The notes under the pieces are model-generated. The model searched no databases. It had not been told where the DNA came from and was given only the letters and a program-made list of their open reading frames with translations. The position numbers and the translations under genes are program-made. From Roseicyclus sp. (GTDB lineage: Bacteria; Pseudomonadota; Alphaproteobacteria; Rhodobacterales; Rhodobacteraceae), in contig JAGYJU010000009.1 in NCBI GenBank assembly GCA_018401965.1, positions 62,001-126,000 on the forward strand: a stretch of DNA of 64,000 nt, in the 5' to 3' direction. Of this stretch, positions 1 through 10,362 are shown piece after piece; the stretch's first letter is position 1; the number at the start of each line of letters is the position of its first letter.

Positions 1-162
1 GGCCGCAAGGCTTGAGGAAGAGGCGCGCCGCCGGATCAACGAGGCGCTGGGCACCCAGTTCGATGCCGAGACCACCGAGGATGCCGCCCGCGACGCGCGC
101 TGGAACAGCGCCTGCGCGAGGAAGCGGAACAGCAACTTCTGCGTCTTCTGGGGCGCAATTGA
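1..162 (+). CDS. C-terminal fragment of an unidentified protein
   Basis: The window opens inside a gene. From base 2 the reading gives a Glu/Arg-rich helical stretch (starting AARLEEEARRR), and after about base 94 the sensible reading moves to another frame, ending LLRLLGRN with a TGA at 160-162. The second part is far more protein-like than the continuation of the first frame (which gives Trp, Cys and Lys-Arg clusters), so a one-base loss near bases 94-97 is likely. The charged helical tail resembles the C-terminal ends of AsmA-type proteins, but that is a weak guess and I do not assign a function. The next gene starts 13 bases downstream. Confidence 0.4.
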
Positions 163-175
163 GCGGGGACATGCG

Positions 176-674
176 ATGAGGCCTATGACGCGTGTGGTGG
201 CGGTTCTTGCCGTGGTGATGCTGGCGTCTTGTGGCGGCGGCCGCGAGACGGCGTCGACCTCTTCGGTGCTTATACCGATCTTTTATCCCGGCGAGACGCC
301 GCAGATGCGCGCGCTGGTGCAGCGCTACGCGCAGGTCCACGACATCCCCGAGGCGTTGTTGCACCGGGTCATTCAGCGCGAAAGCGATTACCGCGCCGAT
401 GCGCGCAACGGGCCCTATTGGGGGCTGATGCAGATCCTGCCGCAGACCGCCCGCACCATGGGTTTCGACGGCCCGCCCGAGCGGTTGCTCGACCCCGATG
501 TGAACCTGCAATATGCAGGCCGCTACCTGCGCGGCGCGTGGCTGGTCTCGGACGGCAACATCGACGAAGCGGTGGGTTGGTATGCGCGCGGCTATTACTT
601 CGAGGCGCGCGACCGCCTGCCTGCTGGTGGAAACCGGCCTGAACGAGCGTGAAATCGCGCGGCATTGCGGGTAA
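176..674 (+). CDS. Lipoprotein lytic transglycosylase (SLT domain), apparent frameshift
   Basis: The product is a small periplasmic muramidase-like enzyme that would cleave peptidoglycan glycan strands. The N-terminus is a lipoprotein signal ending in the lipobox LASC (Cys at about residue 19), and the SLT fold follows: the catalytic Glu in VIQRESDYR, then GPYWGLMQILPQTAR and the NLQYAGRYL motif. The uninterrupted frame stops at 652 with an implausible Pro/Gly/Arg tail. Shifting by one base at about 611-618 gives CLLVETGLNEREIARHCG and a stop at 672-674, which suits the family. With one base removed the gene has 165 codons plus stop. I read this as a sequencing error rather than a true pseudogene. 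Confidence 0.75.
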
Positions 675-698
675 GGGCGGCGCACCCGTCAGGGCATG

Positions 699-1071
699 CT
701 ATGTCTGCGGTCCGTCCACGGGCTGACAGATCACCAGCCGATTGCCGAAAGGGTCGGTTAGGCGCAATTCCCGAAAGCCCCACGGCATGTCCTCGATGGC
801 CGGGCGCAAGCGTGGATGCGGTCCGCGCAGGAGTTCGGCATGAAACGCGTCGATATCCGCAACCTCGATCCGGACTGCGCTTCCGGGCGTTGCATCGCCA
901 TGATGCTCGGAGACATGCAGCTCGCAGTCTCCACGCCTGAGGGCCATGTAAAGCGGCATTCCAGCGTGGAAGCGGTGTTCGAACAGCATGTCGAACCCCA
1001 GGTAATCGATGTAGAACGCCCGCGGCTTCAAGCTCCGAGAAACTTCGCGGGATCGGGATCGGCGCCCTCAC
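699..1071 (-). CDS. Glyoxalase-superfamily (VOC) protein, apparent frameshift
   Basis: This is a vicinal-oxygen-chelate fold protein of the single-domain glyoxalase superfamily related to bleomycin-resistance proteins; its substrate is unknown. Recognisable segments are FYIDYLGFDMLFEHRF, LHVSEHHGDATPGSAV and the C-terminal LTDPFGNRLVI. Translation most likely starts at a GTG at 1071 that overlaps the gcrA stop in a GTGA, followed by VRAPIPIPRSFSELEA in one frame and RAFYIDYLG in the next. One extra G near 1023 breaks the frame. Removing it restores 123 residues, the usual size. Coupling to gcrA by the 4-base overlap suggests co-transcription but not a shared function. Confidence 0.7.
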
Positions 1072-1683
1072 CGCCGCCGGTCGCGGCGCGAGGACATCGG
1101 CTGGAAGGCCACACCCACATGCGCCTCGCAATAGGGTTTGCCCTGTTGCACCGGCAGGCCGCAGAAATAGAAATCCTCGGTCGCGGGGTCGCCGATGGGC
1201 CATTTGCAGGTCCGCTCGGTCAGTTCCATCAGGCTGATGCGCTTGGCGGTCTTTTCGACCTCCTGCACCTTTGCCAGCGCCTCGGGGCTGATTTCATTGG
1301 CCGAGGGTTGAGGCGGCAGGGGCTGGCCTGCGGGCACGATGGCCTTGCGCAGCGGCGTCACGTTCGACGGGCGCGGCGGATCGGGCTCCGACATCGCCTC
1401 GGGCAGCTCCGGCTCGGCGGGCGCCTGCCGCGCTTCGGGCTTGCGCGGGCGCAGGGCTGAGCGGCTCCTCCGTCTCGGGCGCAGCCTCGGGGCCGGGCTT
1501 GGACGCAGGTGTGGTCGCCGCAACCGGGGCGCCGGTGGTACGGTTCGACAGGCCAAGGCGATGGACCTTGCCGATCACCGCATTGCGGGTCACGCCGCCC
1601 AGTTCCTTGGCGATCTGGCTGGCCGATTGGCCCTCGCCCCACATCTTCTTTAGCAGCTCGACCCGTTCGTCGGTCCAGGACAT
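1068..1683 (-). CDS. gcrA: Cell-cycle regulator GcrA, apparent frameshift in linker
   Basis: GcrA is the alphaproteobacterial cofactor that binds sigma70-RNA polymerase and GANTC-methylated promoters to drive cell-cycle genes. The start is ATG 1683 behind an AGGAGA ribosome site. The N-terminal helix-turn-helix is textbook (MSWTDERVELLKKMWGEGQS, then SQIAKELGGVTRNAVIGKVH). The conserved C-terminal sigma-binding domain (RTCKWPIGDP, FCGLPVQQGKPYCEAH) lies in another frame. The two parts join across the Ala/Pro/Glu linker if one C is removed from the CCC near 1452, giving 204 residues. GcrA is important for growth in its relatives, so a sequencing error is the likeliest cause of the break. Confidence 0.88.
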
Positions 1684-1808
1684 GCCTGTCTCCTGATTGC
1701 TGGGCCGCACGGCCCGTCCCAAGACACCGCCCTATGACGGGTCTGGCGCGAAATTTGAACCCCTATTCTATCCTTGCGGCCTTGGGCGGCGCAAGGGCAG
1801 GACCGCGA

Positions 1809-2759
1809 TCAACTGTTGCGACGGTTGACCGCCTCGCGCCAGGCCAGCAGGGCCGCGCCCGCGATGATGGTCAGCGCGCCGGTCAGGCTGACCGCAGTCG
1901 GGATCACGCCGAACAGCAGCGCATCATAGCCCGCTGCAAAGACCAGTGTCAGATAGGAGAAGGGCGTGATGAAACTGGTGTCGGCGCGCGCCAGCGCATT
2001 GATGAAGAACACCTGCGCGCAGGCCATGAGCAGGCCGATGCCCGCCATCCCCGCCCATTGCGCGGGCGTGGGCGGTTGCCAGACCCAGACCACCGCCAGC
2101 GCCGCGATGGCCAGACCGATGGAATTGTTGACGATCAAGATCTGGAGCGGCCTTCGCGCCCCGACAGGCGCTTCATGAAGATCAGCTCCAGCCCCAACGC
2201 CAAGGCGGCACCAAGCGCCAGCAACGCGCCGGGCTGCACCGCTGCAGTTCCAGGCCGGATCAAGATCATCGCGCTGGCAAGTGCGATGGCGGCGGCCAAC
2301 CAGCGCCATGGCCCCACCTTTCTCCCCCAGAAGCGGGATCGCAAGGATCATGGCGAGGATCGGGTTCAGAAAGGAAATCGCCGTCGCATCGGACAAGGGG
2401 ATGGCGGCCGCTGCCGCGAACATCAGCGTGACGCCGCCCCAGCCGCAGGCGGTGCGCAGCACGTGGGTGCGGTAATCGGGCCGGGTAAGCGCCGGGCGCA
2501 GCACCGCGATGGCCGTGGCAAAGACCAGCCAAGCAAAGAGGAACCGCCCGAAACTCACCTGCATCGGGTGCAGCGCCGGGCCAAGCGCACCGGTGCCCAA
2601 CGCCTTGGCGATCAGCGTGGTGGCGGCCAGAAAAGCGGTTGCGCAGATCATCAGCACCACCGCCAACCCGGGTGCTGCCCGATGCAGCGGCGCAGGGATG
2701 GCCGCGGGCGGGATGGCGGCCTGCGGCGTCGACGCCGAACGGGGCGGGGGCGCGGTCAT
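1809..2759 (-). CDS. DMT-superfamily (EamA) transporter, two compensating frameshifts
   Basis: This inner-membrane protein of the drug/metabolite transporter superfamily has about ten hydrophobic segments in two EamA halves. The first half reads from ATG 2759 through [18 protein letters not shown] and [18 protein letters not shown]. Between about 2317 and 2150 the good reading shifts frame ([19 protein letters not shown], then [14 protein letters not shown]), and it returns for [15 protein letters not shown] and [18 protein letters not shown]. One extra G near 2317 and one missing C near 2150 account for this and restore 316 residues. It starts 10 bases after the restored argF stop, so the two may be co-transcribed. 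The substrate cannot be told. Confidence 0.75.
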   Translation of the reverse strand: MTAPPPRSASTPQAAIPPAAIPAPLHRAAPGLAVVLMICATAFLAATTLIAKALGTGALGPALHPMQVSFGRFLFAWLVFATAIAVLRPALTRPDYRTHVLRTACGWGGVTLMFAAAAAIPLSDATAISFLNPILAMILAIPLLGEKGGAMALVGRRHRTCQRDDLDPAWNCSGAARRVAGAWCRLGVGAGADLHEAPVGARRPLQILIVNNSIGLAIAALAVVWVWQPPTPAQWAGMAGIGLLMACAQVFFINALARADTSFITPFSYLTLVFAAGYDALLFGVIPTAVSLTGALTIIAGAALLAWREAVNRRNS

Positions 2760-2769
2760 TGCCGTGCGA

Positions 2770-3697
<928 letters not shown>

Positions 3698-3814
3698 CGA
3701 TCAGGGCTTTTCGGCTGGCGGTGGGGGCCGGGGGCCAGCCCCGTCGCCATTGTCGCTTGGACCAATGGCGCGCCACTGGCGACCCCCCGGGATATGTGTG
3801 AAACGAAGACGCGA

Positions 3815-5005
3815 TCAGGCCGCCGCGATCTTTTTGCTGAGCGCGCTTGCGGCGACGTCAAGGCGGGCGATGCCTTCGGCGATCTCGTCTTCGGTGATGG
3901 TCAGGGCGGGCAGGATGCGCACGACATTGTCGCCCGCGGGCACGGTCAGGATCGCGGCATCATAGCCTGCAGCCACCAGATCGGTGTTGAGCGCCTTGCA
4001 TTTCAGGCCCAGCATCAGGCCCGATCCGCGCACGCCCTCGAAGATATCGGGGTAGGTGGCCACGAGCCCCTCGAGCTTCTGGCGCAGGAAACCCGCCTTT
4101 TGGCGCACATCCTCCAGAAAGCCGGGCCGGGTGATTTCATCCATCACCGCCACGCCAACCGCGCAGCCCAGCGGGTTGCCACCATAGGTGGATCCATGGG
4201 TGCCCGCCGTCATGCCGCGCGCGGCGCGTTCGGTGGCCAAAAGCGCGCCCAGCGGGTAGCCGCCGCCGATGCCCTTGGCGACCATCATGATGTCGGGCGT
4301 GATGCCCGCCCATTCATGCGCGAAGAGCCGCCCCGTGCGGCCCACGCCGCATTGGATCTCGTCGAAGATCAGCAAGAGCCCATGTTCGTCGCACAGGTCG
4401 CGCAACCCCTTGAGGCAGGCATCGGGCAGCGGGCGGATGCCGCTTTCGCCCTGCACCGGTTCCACCATGATCGCCCCCACATCGGGGGCGGCGGCGGCGG
4501 CGCGCAACGCATCGTGATCGCCAAAGGGCAGTTGGCGGAACCCCGGCAACAGCGGCCCAAAGCCCTTGGTCAGCTTTTCCGACCCGGCGGCGGAAATCGC
4601 CGCGATCGACCGGCCATGAAACGCGCCGTCAAAGGTCAGGATCGTGGTGCGCTCGGGCGTGTCGCTCTCGGCCCAGTATTTGCGCGCCATCTTGACGGCA
4701 AGTTCCGTGGCCTCCGTGCCGGAATTGCAGAAAAACACCGTGTCGGCAAAGGTATGGTCGACCAGCCGCTCGGCCAGCGCCTCTTGCTGGGGAACGGTAT
4801 AGAGGTTCGATGTGTGCCACAGCGCATTTGCCTGATCGGTCAACGCGCGGATCAGCGCCGGATGCCCATGGCCCAGCGACATCACCGCGATGCCGGATGC
4901 GAAATCCACAAAGCGTCGGCCATCCGCCTCGGTCAGCCACGCGCCTTCGCCTTTGACGAAGGACAGTTTTGCACGGTTGTAGCTTGGCAGGACAGGCGAG
5001 ATCAT
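3815..5005 (-). CDS. argD: Acetylornithine aminotransferase ArgD
   Basis: This PLP-dependent class-III aminotransferase converts N-acetylglutamate semialdehyde to N-acetylornithine, and may also act in lysine synthesis. ATG 5005 opens with MISPVLPSYNRAKLSFVKGE, typical of the family, and upstream in-frame codons look unrelated. The PLP-site features are FCNSGTEATE, the FDEIQCGVGRTG segment holding the cofactor Asp, and the Schiff-base Lys in MVAKGIGGGYP. The length of 396 residues is normal. The gene is intact and precedes argF, with metF farther upstream on the same strand. Confidence 0.95.
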   Translation of the reverse strand: MISPVLPSYNRAKLSFVKGEGAWLTEADGRRFVDFASGIAVMSLGHGHPALIRALTDQANALWHTSNLYTVPQQEALAERLVDHTFADTVFFCNSGTEATELAVKMARKYWAESDTPERTTILTFDGAFHGRSIAAISAAGSEKLTKGFGPLLPGFRQLPFGDHDALRAAAAAPDVGAIMVEPVQGESGIRPLPDACLKGLRDLCDEHGLLLIFDEIQCGVGRTGRLFAHEWAGITPDIMMVAKGIGGGYPLGALLATERAARGMTAGTHGSTYGGNPLGCAVGVAVMDEITRPGFLEDVRQKAGFLRQKLEGLVATYPDIFEGVRGSGLMLGLKCKALNTDLVAAGYDAAILTVPAGDNVVRILPALTITEDEIAEGIARLDVAASALSKKIAAA

Positions 5006-5140
5006 CTCCGTCTCCGATGCAGGACTGAAAGACCCTGCATTGCGCAGGCCGCCGCCCAAGTCAATTCACGGAAGATGATGGGGCCAAGTGGGCTGCGTGA
5101 TATTGGGGGCAGGCAGGCCGGGTGGCCCACCTTTTTTGCA

Positions 5141-6010
5141 TCACGCCACCTGCGACAGGGCGACCTTGGGGGTCACGCCAAGCGCGGCGCAGACATCGCG
5201 GGTCAGATCCGGCGCGTTGAGCGTGTAGAAATGCAGGTCTTCCACCCCGCCCTCGATCAGGTCGGTGCAGAGTTCCGAGGCCAGCGCCGTCGACAAAAGC
5301 TGTTCGCGCCCGTCGCGGATCGCCTTGTCATAGGCTTCATCCAGCCAGGCGGGAATTGCCGTGCCGCAGGTTTCCGCGAATTTGCGCACGCCCTTCCAGG
5401 AATTGATCGGCAGGATGCCGGGGATGATCGGGGCATGGATACCCGCAGCCGCACAGGCATCGCGGAAGCGGAAAAAGGTGTCGGCCTCGAAAAAGAACTG
5501 CGTGATCGCGGAATTGGCGCCCGCATCGATCTTGCGCTTCAGGAAGTCGACGCAATCCTGCATCGACCCCGCCTCGGGGTGGGGGTCAGGGTAGGCGCCG
5601 ACGCGCAGGTGGAACTTGCCGGTCTTGGCCAAGGCCTCGATCAGCTCGATGGAATTGGCGAATCCGTCTGGGTGGGCGGTGAAGCAGCCCGCACCCTTGG
5701 GCGGGTCGCCGCGCAGGGCCACGATCTGGGTCACACCGGCGCTGGCATAGCTTTCGGCAATCTCCAGCGTTTCTGCGCGGGTGGCATCGACGCAGGTCAG
5801 ATGCGCCGCGACCGGCACGCCGTAATTGGCATGGATCGTCTTGACCGCGTCATGGGTCAGGGCGCGCGTTGTGCCGCCCGCGCCATAGGTCACCGACACG
5901 AAGGTGGGGGCAAGCGGCGACAGAACACCCAGCGTTTCCCAGAGCCGGAACGACGCCTCGAGCGACTTGGGCGGGAAGAATTCAAAGGAAACGCGCGGCG
6001 CGGTGGTCAT
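5141..6010 (-). CDS. metF: Methylenetetrahydrofolate reductase MetF
   Basis: MetF reduces 5,10-methylene-tetrahydrofolate to 5-methyl-tetrahydrofolate, the methyl donor for methionine synthesis, using FAD. The N-terminal VSFEFFPPKS with its catalytic Glu, the VSVTYGAGG strand, the LRGDPP loop and the ITQFFFEAD segment are diagnostic. At 289 residues it is a single-domain bacterial MetF. It is transcribed divergently from a LysR-type gene whose product resembles MetR, the usual activator of metF, across a 93-base spacer. Confidence 0.95.
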   Translation of the reverse strand: MTTAPRVSFEFFPPKSLEASFRLWETLGVLSPLAPTFVSVTYGAGGTTRALTHDAVKTIHANYGVPVAAHLTCVDATRAETLEIAESYASAGVTQIVALRGDPPKGAGCFTAHPDGFANSIELIEALAKTGKFHLRVGAYPDPHPEAGSMQDCVDFLKRKIDAGANSAITQFFFEADTFFRFRDACAAAGIHAPIIPGILPINSWKGVRKFAETCGTAIPAWLDEAYDKAIRDGREQLLSTALASELCTDLIEGGVEDLHFYTLNAPDLTRDVCAALGVTPKVALSQVA

Positions 6011-6103
6011 GATCTATCCAGTGCTTGATCTGTTGCCCCGTGATGTCGCATAGACTGAGCCTTGCGACAAATTCATAATCCTCAAGATCAATATGAGTTT
6101 CAC
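6011..6103. promoter_or_regulatory. Divergent metF-metR control region
   Basis: This 93-base spacer becomes unusually AT-rich at 6065-6103, in contrast with its surroundings. It contains two imperfect dyads, TTCATAATCCTCAA at 6072-6085 and TCAATATGAGTTTCA at 6088-6102, which have TGAA/TTCA half-sites of the kind MetR uses. No exact TGAA-N5-TTCA site is present, so the operator assignment is a guess from gene arrangement and base composition. Confidence 0.4.
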
Positions 6104-7012
6104 ATGCATCTAGAGTTTCGGCACCTGCGCACGATCAAGGCCATTCACGAAGAAGGCGGCTTGGCGCGCGCCGCCGAACGGCTGCACATCACGCAATCGG
6201 CCCTGTCGCACCAGATCAAGGGATTGGAAGACCAGGCCGGGCTTGACCTGTTCGTGCGGCGGTCAAAGCCGATGAAACTGTCGCCCGCGGGGATCAAGCT
6301 GTTGCGGCTGGCCGAAGATGTCTTGCCGCGCATCGCCGCGCTGGAAGATGAGTTTGACAATCTGCGCAAGGGCAAATCGGGGCGGCTGCACATCGCCATC
6401 GAATGCCACGCCTGTTTCGACTGGCTTTTGCCGGTGCTGGAGGCGTTTCGCCAGGCCTGGCCCGATATCGATGTCGACATTCGCCCCGGTCTGCAATTCG
6501 AGGCGCTGCCGGCGCTTTTGCGCGAAGAGGTCGACCTGGTGGTATCCTCCGACCCGGAAAACCTGTCGGGCGTCGATTTCACGCCGCTGTTCGATTACGA
6601 GCCGGTGTTCGTCTGTTCCGCCGATCACCCGCTGGCGGCCAAACCCTGGATCGAGGCTGCCGATTTCGCGGATCAGACGCTGATCACCTACCCGGTCGAG
6701 CGCGCGCGGCTGGATGTGTTTTCGCAGCTTTTGTTTGCAGCAGGTGTTGAACCCAAGGCGATCCGCCAGGTGGAATTGTCGGCGGTGATCCTGCTTTTGG
6801 TCGCCTCTGGCCGGGGCGTTGCGGTCTTGCCCGATTGGGTGGTGCGCGACACCGGGCGGCACCCGTCGCTGGTGACGCGGCGCTTGACGCAAACCGGGAT
6901 CACCCGGCGGCTTTACGGGGCGACGCGCGCCGATGACACGTCCAAGCCCTTCATGGCGCAGATGCTGAAACTGTGCCGGACCGAGCCGCCGAAATTGCAA
7001 CGGCGCGGCTGA
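6104..7012 (+). CDS. metR: LysR-family regulator, MetR-like
   Basis: This is a DNA-binding activator with an N-terminal winged helix (residues 1-60, FRHLRTIKAIHEEGGLARAA then LHITQSALSHQIKGLE) and a periplasmic-binding-like effector domain that in MetR senses homocysteine. The start at ATG 6104 (MHLEFRHLRT) matches MetR proteins; in-frame codons upstream are not conserved in style. The region IAIECHACFDWLLPVL is typical of MetR. It is divergent from metF, the classical MetR target. At 302 residues the length is normal. Confidence 0.85.
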   Translation: MHLEFRHLRTIKAIHEEGGLARAAERLHITQSALSHQIKGLEDQAGLDLFVRRSKPMKLSPAGIKLLRLAEDVLPRIAALEDEFDNLRKGKSGRLHIAIECHACFDWLLPVLEAFRQAWPDIDVDIRPGLQFEALPALLREEVDLVVSSDPENLSGVDFTPLFDYEPVFVCSADHPLAAKPWIEAADFADQTLITYPVERARLDVFSQLLFAAGVEPKAIRQVELSAVILLLVASGRGVAVLPDWVVRDTGRHPSLVTRRLTQTGITRRLYGATRADDTSKPFMAQMLKLCRTEPPKLQRRG

Positions 7013-7085
7013 GGGCGCGCGCCCCTTGGCACCGGGGCACGGGGGGGCTATAGGCTCGCCCCTGTCCGATCCGAAGGAACGCGCG

Positions 7086-7883
7086 ATGCAAGGCTCCGCC
7101 AATCTCAACATCATGCTCAAGGCCGCCCGCAAGGCGGGGCGGAGTCTCGTCAAGGATTTCCGCGAAGTGGAAAACCTCCAGGTCTCGTCAAAGGGCCCCG
7201 GCGATTTCGTCAGCCGCGCCGATCGCGCCGCCGAAGAGATCCTGCGCGGCGAATTGATGGATGCCCGCCCCAATTACGGGTTCCTGGGCGAAGAGGGCAC
7301 GGTGATCGAAGGCATCGATCCGACGCGGCGCTGGATCGTGGACCCGCTGGATGGAACCACCAATTTCCTGCACGGCATGCCGCATTGGGCCGTGTCCATC
7401 GCGTTGGAACACAAGGGCGAAATCGTCGCCGGCGTGGTCTATGACGCGGCCAAGGATGAAATGTTCTATGCCGAAAAAGGCGCAGGCTGCTGGCTGAACG
7501 ACAGCAAGCGGTTGCGCGTGTCGGGCCGCACCAAGCTGATTGAATCGGTCTTTGCCACCGGCGTGCCCTTTGCGGGGGGCAAGTACCTGCCCGCGACCTT
7601 GCAGGATCTGGCGCGGCTCATGCCCACCTGTGCGGGCGTTCGGCGCTGGGGGGCGGCGTCGCTTGACCTCGCCTATGTGGCGGCAGGCCGTTACGAAGGC
7701 TATTGGGAACGCGGGCTGAAGCCTTGGGATGTCGCCGCGGGCGTCATCCTCGTGCGCGAGGCGGGCGGCTTTGTCGAACCGATCCGGGCGGGCCAGGATG
7801 TCGTCGCAGAAGGTCATGTGGTGGCCGGGGCGGAACCGATCTTTGATCAATTCGCCAAGATCATCCGCGACCGCGAGGCATAG
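7086..7883 (+). CDS. suhB: Inositol monophosphatase family protein (SuhB-like)
   Basis: This magnesium-dependent, lithium-sensitive phosphatase of the FIG superfamily hydrolyses myo-inositol phosphate or related sugar phosphates; SuhB also has a role in rRNA transcription complexes in other proteobacteria. The metal ligands are seen in GFLGEEG, IVDPLDGTTNF and KPWDVAAGVILVREAGG. ATG 7086 has an AAGGAA ribosome site. The length is 265 residues. The downstream pcs gene is convergent. Whether it is an enzyme of inositol metabolism or a transcription factor-like SuhB cannot be decided from sequence. Confidence 0.88.
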   Translation: MQGSANLNIMLKAARKAGRSLVKDFREVENLQVSSKGPGDFVSRADRAAEEILRGELMDARPNYGFLGEEGTVIEGIDPTRRWIVDPLDGTTNFLHGMPHWAVSIALEHKGEIVAGVVYDAAKDEMFYAEKGAGCWLNDSKRLRVSGRTKLIESVFATGVPFAGGKYLPATLQDLARLMPTCAGVRRWGAASLDLAYVAAGRYEGYWERGLKPWDVAAGVILVREAGGFVEPIRAGQDVVAEGHVVAGAEPIFDQFAKIIRDREA

Positions 7884-7905
7884 GGCAGGCGCGGCGGCGC
7901 AGCGC

Positions 7906-8592
7906 TCAGGACCGCGCCGGGATCACCTGTTGGGCCATGCCCGCCACCACGAGGTAGATCGATGTTGCCGTCACCACCCCGGTCAGGACCGGGTTGGGGG
8001 CAAACCCTGTCCAGGCGGCATAGGCAATCGCGCCGGTCCAGATCAATGCCACCGGCAAGGTCACGATGCGCCAACGCGCCGTGCGCACCGGATGGACGAA
8101 TTTCAGGTTCAGGAATTGCGCCACGCTTAGCCCGATGACCAATGTCAGGATCGCCTCCCACGGGGGGACGATCACCAAAAGCGCCAGCGTGACCATGTTC
8201 CAGCAGCCCGGAAAGCCGCGAAAGCTCTTGTCGGCGGTCTTCATCCGCGTGTCGGCGAAATACAGCGCCGACCCAAAGGGGATCAACAGCACCGCCAACC
8301 AGCCCGACCAGCCCGGCAACAACCCCGATCCGTAAAGCGCATAGGCCGGGATCATCACATAGGTCAGGAAATCGATGATCAGGTCGAGCAGCACCCCGTC
8401 GATGATCGGGGCGTTTTCGGTCACATCATAGCGCCGCGCCAAGGGGCCATCGATACCGTCGACGACAAAGGCCACGGTCAGCCAGATGGTCATCATCGCC
8501 CAATCCTGTTGTGCCGCTTCCAACAAGGCCAGCATCGCAAGCGATGCCCCGGCGGCGGTGAACAGGTGAACGGAATAAGCTCTGATGCGCAT
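7906..8592 (-). CDS. pcs: Phosphatidylcholine synthase Pcs
   Basis: Pcs condenses choline with CDP-diacylglycerol to make phosphatidylcholine in one step, a pathway found in alphaproteobacteria that use host or environmental choline. The CDP-alcohol motif is the Pcs variant, with DGIDGPLARRYDVTENAP followed by DGVLLDLIIDFLTYV. About eight hydrophobic segments place it in the inner membrane. ATG 8592 (MRIRAYSVHLFTA) gives 228 residues, the usual length. Downstream suhB is convergent and upstream xerC points the same way. Confidence 0.88.
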   Translation of the reverse strand: MRIRAYSVHLFTAAGASLAMLALLEAAQQDWAMMTIWLTVAFVVDGIDGPLARRYDVTENAPIIDGVLLDLIIDFLTYVMIPAYALYGSGLLPGWSGWLAVLLIPFGSALYFADTRMKTADKSFRGFPGCWNMVTLALLVIVPPWEAILTLVIGLSVAQFLNLKFVHPVRTARWRIVTLPVALIWTGAIAYAAWTGFAPNPVLTGVVTATSIYLVVAGMAQQVIPARS

Positions 8593-8650
8593 AGGGTCAG
8601 ATGACGTGTTGCGGCCCGCTTGGCAACAGCCGGATGACGATTTCGTGACA

Positions 8651-9574
8651 TCACGCCTTGGGATGGGCCATGGCATAGACGTCCAGCAGGCGCGCGGTAT
8701 CGACCGCCGTATAGGCCTGGGTCGTCGACAGCGACGCATGGCCCAGCAATTCCTGGATCGCCCGCAGATCGCCGCCCGCGTTCAGCAGGTGGGTGGCAAA
8801 ACTGTGGCGCAGCGCATGCGGCGTGGCCGTGGCGGGCAGGCCAAGCTGCATCCGCGCCGCTTCCATCACCCCCGCCACCAACCGCCCGTTCAGCGGCCCG
8901 CCCCGGATGCCGCGAAACACCGGTGTTCCGGGGGCCAGGTCATGCGGGCAAAGCGCGGCATAGCGCGCCACGGCGGCGCGCGCGGCGGGCAGAACCGGCA
9001 CCTCGCGGTCCTTGCCGCCCTTGCCGCGAATGCGCAGCGTATCATTCAGGGGCAACAGGCCGGCATCCAGCGCCAAGGCCTCTGATCGGCGCAGGCCGCA
9101 ACCATAAAGCAGCGTCAACACGGCAACATCGCGGGCCGAAACCCAATCGCGCAGGTCTTGTTGGCCGACCGTCTCGATCATGTCGCGCGCGCCATCGACC
9201 GACAGGGGCCGGGGCAGGCGGCGCCCGTGTTTGGGTGCGCGCATCGACAAGATCACCGTGGCATCGAAGCCTTCGCGTTCAGACCACCAGCGGTAGAACC
9301 CCTTGACCGCCGACAGCCGCCGGGCAAGCGACCGCGACCCGACCCCGCGCCCGCGCTGCGCCGCCATCCAGGCCCGCAGGTCCGATGCCGCCAGCGCCCG
9401 CAATGCGGCAGGGCCGGGCACCGCGCCGCCATGGTCGGCCTGGAAAGCCAGGAAATCGGTCAGGTCGCGGGCATAGGCATCGACCGTCGCGGGCGAGGCC
9501 GCGCGCAAGCTGCCCAGGTCCGTCAGCCAGCCCTGCATCAGGTCGCGCACCGCCGGGGCAAGCGCGAGGGTCAT
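8651..9574 (-). CDS. xerC: Tyrosine recombinase XerC
   Basis: XerC is the chromosome-dimer-resolving recombinase that acts with XerD at dif near the terminus. The N-terminal SAM-like DNA-binding domain is at about residues 8-95 and the catalytic domain follows. The active residues are visible: Arg in CGLRRSEAL, Lys in GKGGKDREV, His-x-x-Arg in HALRHSF, His in LGHASL and Tyr in QAYTAVD. It has 307 residues and lies 4 bases after the DUF484 gene. The length, the neighbour and the absence of att-like repeats argue for the housekeeping enzyme and not an integrase. Confidence 0.92.
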   Translation of the reverse strand: MTLALAPAVRDLMQGWLTDLGSLRAASPATVDAYARDLTDFLAFQADHGGAVPGPAALRALAASDLRAWMAAQRGRGVGSRSLARRLSAVKGFYRWWSEREGFDATVILSMRAPKHGRRLPRPLSVDGARDMIETVGQQDLRDWVSARDVAVLTLLYGCGLRRSEALALDAGLLPLNDTLRIRGKGGKDREVPVLPAARAAVARYAALCPHDLAPGTPVFRGIRGGPLNGRLVAGVMEAARMQLGLPATATPHALRHSFATHLLNAGGDLRAIQELLGHASLSTTQAYTAVDTARLLDVYAMAHPKA

Positions 9575-9578
9575 CGGA

Positions 9579-10310
9579 TCAATCCAGCCAGCGCCGCATC
9601 AGCCGCTCGAAGACACCGGCGAAAAAGGTCAACAGGTCGGTGCCCTGGCTTGGGCGGAACTGATGCGGATCCTCCGACCCCATGACCAGAAGCGCGGGCA
9701 GACGGCCCGGCCCAAGATCCAGCGCCATCAGCGCCTCGGATTTGATCCAGACCGCATCGGCGCCAAAGATCAGCGAATTGCCATCGCCCACTTGTCGCAG
9801 CGTCACCTGCCGATGCGGCACGGCGCGCCCGCCGGTGATGTAGCTTTCCACGAAGCCCGGCGCGACAAGCGTCAACACATCTTCAAGCTTTTGAACATGC
9901 GGTGCGGCGGTTGCCGTGGCCTCGGCGCTTTCCAGCACCAGCCGCACCCGGTCCACCCGCAAGGTGCCCGCCACATCCGTGCCAAGCGCGCGCAGGAAAT
10001 CGGTGAAATCGGCCTGATCCAGCAATGTCAGGATCGCGCGGTGCAACTGGTTGGTGCCGGCCAGGTTTTCATAGGCGGCGGCAATCACCGACCGGTGCGT
10101 GTCTTCCAGGCGGTCCAGCCGGTTTTCCAGCCGCTCCATCGCGATGCCGCGCATGTCGACGATATTGCCGCCCATCTGGCGGTCATTGGCCGCGATCAGC
10201 GCCCGCATCAGGTCGCGGTCTTCAAGCACGAGGTCGGGATCGGAAATGATCCGGTCCCGCCAGTCGTTGTCGGCAAAAATCGACCGATCGTTGGGTTCAA
10301 CGCTGTTCAC
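9579..10310 (-). CDS. DUF484 family protein
   Basis: This is a cytoplasmic GAF-like protein of 243 residues whose function is unknown, commonly encoded next to xerC in proteobacteria. Features are an N-terminal helical part (DPDLVLEDRDLMRALIAAND), a GAF-like part after about residue 100 (VDRVRLVLESAEATA) and a C-terminal segment ending RLMRRWLD. The start is a GTG with a GAGG ribosome site. Tight spacing with xerC indicates one transcript. Confidence 0.8.
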   Translation of the reverse strand: MNSVEPNDRSIFADNDWRDRIISDPDLVLEDRDLMRALIAANDRQMGGNIVDMRGIAMERLENRLDRLEDTHRSVIAAAYENLAGTNQLHRAILTLLDQADFTDFLRALGTDVAGTLRVDRVRLVLESAEATATAAPHVQKLEDVLTLVAPGFVESYITGGRAVPHRQVTLRQVGDGNSLIFGADAVWIKSEALMALDLGPGRLPALLVMGSEDPHQFRPSQGTDLLTFFAGVFERLMRRWLD

Positions 10311-10362
10311 GGGACTGCCTCATTGGTTGTTTCTTGTCTTTGCCCGCGACCCTACACCAAGT

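Noticed and set aside
8651..9574. Phage or island integrase
   Set aside because: The recombinase has the length, DUF484 partner and motifs of XerC, with no att repeats or tRNA beside it.
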